Part shown: in pieces, positions 59,095-64,000 of the stretch
Layout: every line of letters starts with the position of its first letter
How positions within the stretch are numbered: the stretch's first letter is position 1
Made by a program: the position numbers and the translations under genes
Notes under the pieces: generated by a model
Told to the model about the DNA's origin: nothing
What the model saw: the letters and a program-made list of their open reading frames with translations, nothing else
The model's database searches: none
Assembly: GCA_030248225.1 (NCBI GenBank)
Contig: JASANE010003525.1
Span: 1 to 64,000 of the forward strand
DNA length: 64,000 nucleotides
Reading direction: 5' to 3'
From: Trileptium ribeirensis
Taxonomy: Eukaryota > Nematoda > Enoplea > Enoplida > Thoracostomopsidae

Positions 59095-59375
59095 CCGTAT
59101 ATCATGATTGAATCATTTTTGTATAAAAGTGTTGCATATTGAATGTCTAAAATGCAAAAACCGTATATCATGATTGAATCATTTTTGTATAAAAGTGTTG
59201 CATATTGAATGTCTAAAATACAAAAACCGTATATCATGATGGAATCATTTTTGTATTAAAGTGTTGTATATTGAGTGTCTAAAAAAATACAAAACCGTTT
59301 ACTGACATTGAATCATTTTTGTATAAAAGTATTGTATACTGAATGTCTGAAGTATAAACCGTATCATTTTTGTAA
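59095..59375 (+). repeat. 66-bp minisatellite, about five copies
   Basis: ccgtat starts units at 59095, 59161, 59227, 59295 and 59359. The core is tgattgaatcatttttgtat followed by aaagtgttgcatattgaatg. Because 66 is a multiple of three, it creates an open frame with a repeated peptide, which is not a gene. Confidence 0.9.
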
Positions 59376-60178
59376 TTACTGGGACGAGTGTTGTGCGCAA
59401 TGGTTAGGGTTGCATAGAAACAAAGGAACCACTCGGGACCTAACCCGCCGTCAATAAACACCGAGATTTCACGATTACGACCGTCCCGGAATAGGAGGCC
59501 TCTGACTATACGCTTTAGTTGATCATTTCGTAGAGATAGAAAAGTATCAAAACTACCAGGTTTAAGCTGTACATTGAGCAGTGGTCACGGAAAACAACAA
59601 GCCGTGGTCAGCTGGAATTGCGATTACGGTAAATTATAGGATTATCAAGAACGACGGATACCGGGTTAATTTGATGGCCCGCAACCGTGTAGTACTCCGT
59701 GATCCGGGAATGGCCGGAGTACGTCGGTAAAGTATTTGGAGGACTTTAGCGCGGGATCGAACTGCCCCGGGCAATGTTAAGATCGCGCCCTTAACACGAC
59801 ACGATCACCGCTACTTACGCTAAGTTGGGTGGTCGCGGAAGGAACCGGACTGCCACCTTTACGTATATTATTATATGGATATATGTATTTATAGGCATTT
59901 ATGTGTGATGACGGTGTGTGCATGCCAGGCCTCTGTGCCTTCCCTCATCACCCGAAAAGTTTCCACTGAGCGTATTTCAGGCAAACTGGCCTTTTAGCCC
60001 TATTATTCCGCTGTAACATGCCTTAGGATGACTCACCCACCCCTGCATCCTCGTTGTCGCACCCCATTTCGGAACTGGTGCTTGTGCCCCTCGTTTTGCT
60101 CATCTTACTTAGATAAATCCAACAAAGTGCGCCGGACTTTCGCCCGATTCTCCGCTGACCCGCTGTAGTCTCTCAAAA
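59376..60178. other. No gene recognised
   Basis: Moderately GC-rich. At about 59745-59810 the minus strand has a cagttcgatcc B-box-like word, but no foldable tRNA around it. Confidence 0.35.
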
Positions 60179-61150
60179 GTGCTTCAGTTTCTGCCACCAA
60201 CCACTAGTGGGCACAAATTATCCGAGGTTTTCCCCTTAAGTCCAAAACGGGCGAACCGCCCCTCATTGTGTTCGTCTCGTCGAGACATCTCCAAAAATAT
60301 CCAGCGGGTCACCGCCCGCCGCCCCGTTAACGCGGGACGGCCGACGAAAGTGCCCCTACCGTCGCCGCTACTCTCTCTAACCGCTATGATTTTAGCACCC
60401 TTTTTACCCCTGCTGTTCGGGCCGGGGTATCACCCCTCATTCGAACAGTCACCCGACGGCGAGTCCAACGATACCCGGCGGGCGTCGCTCCGCCCAACCA
60501 TTAACGCGGGAGGGCCCGCTGAAGCCCCTCATACCTATATACATCGGAACCCATGTATGGGTCCCGACCCGCTATTGCGTCCACCCCCCTCGTGTTTGGT
60601 ATCAATCGACCCCATTCTTCGTCCTGGGACCGAATCTCACCCCAGCCCCTCGAAAATCCCCCGGGTTTCCACTGTCCCACTGCCCGCCCGCATCCTGTCT
60701 CGCTCTCGCCGTGACCTGGTTGTCCTTGTGTTGTTTTCTTTTGCTGCTTTCTCTAACCGACTTCTTTGGTCGGTTGTCGTTGTGGTTGTTGTTGTTGTGC
60801 TGTGTGTTGTACTCGAGCGACCTCCTTGTCGCTCGGGCCGCCTCTGTGTCTCGTGTGTATGTTGTGGTATATGTGTATGTATATATAGATATAAGTACAT
60901 AAGGCCGTGAAAAAAACGGACGGACGAGGACACCACGTACTAAGAATCATTAAAATTGAGAGTTTTACGGACGGACTGGATATCGACGAGTAAGAAAGAA
61001 AGGGGGGTGTGCTTAGGGCCCTCCGGTGGGTTTCTGGGGTCCCGGAATAAGGCCCCGGCCTGTTAAGAGGTATCTGGAAGGAGACCGCACCTTCCGCCCC
61101 ACATCGGGCGCCTTCCCGTCATCGTTCTCCCCCTGAGACGGGTGAAAGCA
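60179..61150. repeat. GC-rich module with an internal repeat
   Basis: A plus-strand frame (60179-60910) is open for 243 codons, but the product is Pro/Arg/Ser-rich then Val/Cys-rich and has no domain. ccgttaacgcggga-ggccga near 60325 and ccattaacgcggga-gggccc near 60497 mark an internal repeat of about 170-175 bp. A tgttgttgttg tract follows near 60790. Long terminal repeat or untranslated transposon sequence is possible. Confidence 0.4.
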
Positions 61151-62840
61151 GGCTCGATTAGTTAGAAATCGCAAATAAAATGCGATTTTGCTCGATGTTC
61201 TGAGGCGTCCTCATAAAGAAGGGTCATCTTCCAAGCCGCAATTAGCTTCATTAGTTGGGCGGCAAGTTGAGATGTCAAAGGCAACACAGCAGATGGGGCC
61301 GACGACGAAGTACCGGGTCGTTGGGATACTCGATCGCTGGTCGTTGCGTGGGACGATAAGAGGACGGTTAGGCAATCTGAAAGAGCAAACAAATTTAAAT
61401 TGAGGAATAGCTGGAAATTATGTGACCCGAAAGTCACTATGGGACCAGATGTTGTTTTAAAGACGTGGGCGTTGGATACAATTTCAGAGCACATCCGGCA
61501 CTAATTACAGGAAATCGAAGCTTTAAGACTTCGATTTCTTGAGAAATTTGCGGTTAAGATCGCAGATGTGTGACCTCCGATTACTCGGAGGGTTCAAGGT
61601 TGATGTCGGCAAGTTCGATTGAAGCCGACTCTCCCTAAGGACAACGACGGCTTGCGGTTGCTGTCAAATTTGAATTTCCGGAAGTATCCACAATTGGACG
61701 CCAAAGAAGAAGCCCAAAAAAGTGGGCGTCAAGAAATCGTCAGCGATTGGATGGCGACAAAATCGCCATCCTACAATATAGGCGAAAATTTCGAGGAACG
61801 ACCAACGCGTCGACTCTTGGAATCAGTTCGACTTCGGCAGCGCAGAGTTCGGTCGACTTTACTGACCGGCTCCGACGCTAGTGTTTCTGTAGTTTGGCTT
61901 CGCAATGATTTTACTTTCTCGTGCTTTCTTTTTGGCTTGCGTTTGGAATGGGATTCGACCGTTGGAGGACATCTTCCGTCTCGCGGATGGGGACTAGCGA
62001 TTGCTGTCCCGGAACAAATGTTGTAAGTCAGGATGAGAACTGAGAGTATGGGGGTTTATTTCCCCCAGCTATAATCGTAACAGACCATTCACAGAAATTT
62101 AGTTGCCCATAGCAAAACTTTACGCTGTATAGGTTGAGTTGACGTCTGTCATGGGACGTCTCGATTACCACGCCGACTTCCTACACGTTTACAAGTTCCT
62201 TGACAAACCTGCTCATGTCGAGTTCAGTTTGGGCACCTTGAGCGATTGCAAGGGATGGTACTGAATTGTCGGCACCAAAGTCGTAGTCTTTCTGATTCCC
62301 CGTGTTCTTAGGTAGGGTTCAAAGCAAAATGGACGCCCCTGGTCCATGTTTTACATGACTTGCAGTTCTTGAGTTAGGGTTGTAGAATTTTCCTGAGCTG
62401 ACCACGGAAAAACTTTCAAATAAACGAAAGCTGCAACAGTAGGGAATTGCCTCAGTGTTTTCAGCTATGGTTTACAAATTTACAGTTAGTGGACCGTTCA
62501 ACGCTCATGCCGTGTTTGAACTCGGACAGAAATGCAGTTTAGGAACGGAGGACCAGCCTCCGTTAGTCATTAGGAAGCCCTTAAAATTTCGTTTATCCGA
62601 ACGAGTTAAGAAAATTTGGGAATACAAAAGATTGAACAAATTCTAAGTATCATAGCTTGAGATTAAGGTGTCTGATGCTCATGAGGAGCCGCTCTACATA
62701 GCTCGTCTCGGTCCAACTCTTGAGCCCTTTATTTAATAGCGATTCGGTGTGCATTTATAAAATAAATACCTACAGAACCAGTGATATGGTTTAAGCAAAC
62801 GCAGTGGATAGATTTATCAAACCTGAAATTCACTCGAACG
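61151..62840. other. No gene recognised; one perfect hairpin
   Basis: gaaatcgaag (61511-61520) and cttcgatttc (61529-61538) are perfect 10-bp inverted arms. The frame at 61619-62026 (135 codons) has even composition but no recognised domain and no partner nearby. Confidence 0.4.
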
Positions 62841-62849
62841 GCTGACCAT

Positions 62850-63584
62850 TAAACGAGTACCCTGCAACGTTCGACGATTTTTGGGGAACCGGTGCGACCC
62901 ACATTGACTGCTGCTGCGACCGAACGTTCCACAACGTGACGGGCCGTCTGCTGGAGGAGATTCGGGCGTACCGTCGATACGGTCTCGTGGATGGCCCCAA
63001 GTCGTCATCGTGGGCGACGAGCAAGCACTACCGCTGCTCAACGTCCCCGACCAGCACAACTGGCTGGTTTTCGCGTGGCCTCGCATGGAAATGGCCGATT
63101 TAGTGCCGTGGGCCAATGCTTTTGTCACGCCCCAAACAGACTGCGACGTCATCTTGGAAGGATACGGCAAGCTACGGCGTGAGCCCAGCGCGTTCGTAAA
63201 GCGTGTTAAGCGGAAGCTGGAAGTGCTCGAATGGCGTCTCCGGGAAAATGCGGCGGTCTTCGTTGCCCCACCGCCACCGAATTGCAACGCCACCAAATAT
63301 ACGAGCGAGGCGTAGGCGGCGGAACTGCGCGCCAGGAAGCTACGCATTACTCAAGACCATCAGGTGTTGCCGTCATCATGCCCGCATGGTGGGCACCATT
63401 AGCGACATCCGAAGCCTGTGACACGGTCGGGCCGTTCAACCGGGGTGAGGATCGTCAGCGATGGGCTGAACCAGTGGTGGCGCCCGCTTATCATATGGAG
63501 TTGGTCAACTGGGTAGGCCACTACTTCCATTGTACCGGACTCTTCCGCCTAAATGGACAACGGAGGGGCGACGAGGAGAACTAA
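62850..63584 (+). pseudogene. Relic of a retroelement-type protein, possibly an SGNH-hydrolase-like domain
   Basis: Three plus-strand frames join into one protein-like reading: first (62860-63000) with THIDCCCDRTFHNVTGRLL; then 63003-63315 with VIVGDEQALPLL, WLVFAWPRMEMADLV, CDVILEGYGKLRREPSAFV and VFVAPPPPNCN; then 63300-63584 with SRPSGVAVIMPAWW, PAYHMELVNWVGHYFH and GLFRLNGQRRG. The layout suggests the SGNH/GDSL esterase fold found in some retroelements: a hydrophobic strand before DVILEGYG-K-L in the place of the GxND block, and a late His (AYHMELV) in the place of the catalytic His. The expected Asn-Asp is not intact, and two frameshifts are needed. The function is an inference; the coding past is well supported. 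Confidence 0.45.
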
Positions 63585-63841
63585 CTCTTACTGAAGGTGC
63601 GCTTGCACGCAAGTACCTCAAACAAGTAGGGGGGCAGGCAGCTGACAAGATGTAATAGAGCACTCTAACATGATAAAGCATGCGGTTTTCAACATCTAGA
63701 AAACTACAGAGACGGGTAAGAAATTGAGAGCGGAATTAGAAAGTGGGTAGGTCACCGTAATCAGTCACCTGGTACGCGTAGCAAAAACCAAAGACCCCAA
63801 GAGAGAGGACAATAATCTACAAGGATTTTATTATTATTACA

Positions 63842-63945
63842 GATGGACAACAGCGTTCGGCAACGCGGTGATAACCAGACGGACAACAGCGTTCGGCGAC
63901 GCAGTGATAGCTAAGTGGACACAAGCGTGCAGCAACGCAAGGACG
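63842..63945 (+). repeat. 36-37-bp minisatellite, three copies
   Basis: Units start atggacaacagcgttcgg (63842), acggacaacagcgttcgg (63879) and gtggacacaagcgtgcag (63915), each followed by caacgc or gacgca and a gtgata-type end in the first two. Confidence 0.8.
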
Positions 63946-64000
63946 AAGGAGCTAGGCGGTCCGAGGGCGGCCCAGGTAGACGGTTGTCGACAACCGGACC

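Noticed and set aside
59034..59237. Minus-strand frame with a 22-residue repeated peptide
   Set aside because: Produced by the 66-bp minisatellite; no start context or function.
59745..59810. tRNA gene on the minus strand
   Set aside because: A B-box-like word is present but acceptor and anticodon stems do not pair.
60179..60910. 243-codon open frame
   Set aside because: Low-complexity Pro/Ser/Arg then Val/Cys product, no domain; GC-rich sequence yields long frames by chance.

Overview
The window is eukaryotic, almost certainly from a large, AT-rich, repeat-laden invertebrate genome. The evidence is the DIRS-type retroelement, CR1/Jockey-like LINEs, piggyBac, hAT and Tc1-like DNA transposons, tRNA-derived SINE-like sequence and higher-order satellite. 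The sequence does not fix the species. I found no host gene that I can name, no rRNA, no convincing tRNA gene and no CRISPR array. Nearly every stretch with recognisable coding potential is a mobile element or its relic.

Layout. (1) 1-1139: the 3' part of a Ty3/gypsy-type gag whose own 5' part is repeated in inverted orientation just after the zinc knuckle. (2) 1140-11900: anonymous sequence with GC-rich patches, a strong hairpin, small foldbacks, degenerate duplications and a TAATTA-rich zone. (3) 11917-13455: a short piggyBac-like transposon with TTAA target duplications and a broken transposase. (4) 14055-23064: a DIRS-order retroelement on the minus strand, inserted in a LINE. It reads A repeat, gag, RT, RNase H, B repeat, then five tandem 1.24-kb cassettes, each made of A repeat (with a TATA box), tyrosine recombinase (YR) and B repeat. 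(5) 25400-27664, 34637-40110 and 41410-43892: three decayed LINEs, each cut by non-autonomous DNA transposons, several with recoverable empty sites. (6) 28461-30102: tandem repeats, a 0.9-kb G-depleted strand with long C runs, and an inverted-repeat MITE. (7) 44560-55405: satellites, including a seven-monomer higher-order repeat of about 695 bp in two blocks. (8) 55405-64000: mostly anonymous, with a 66-bp minisatellite, a GC-rich module and a relic protein with an SGNH-hydrolase-like look near the right edge.

The outstanding object is the DIRS element. Its pol is broken by a frameshift and a stop. Its recombinase gene exists as five promoter-linked units in tandem, three of them with full-length open frames that keep all visible catalytic residues. 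Every unit joins the next at the same attatt-containing A/B junction that marks the outer ends of the element. This looks like a YR cassette that amplified through the element's own circular recombination, or by unequal exchange between the repeats.
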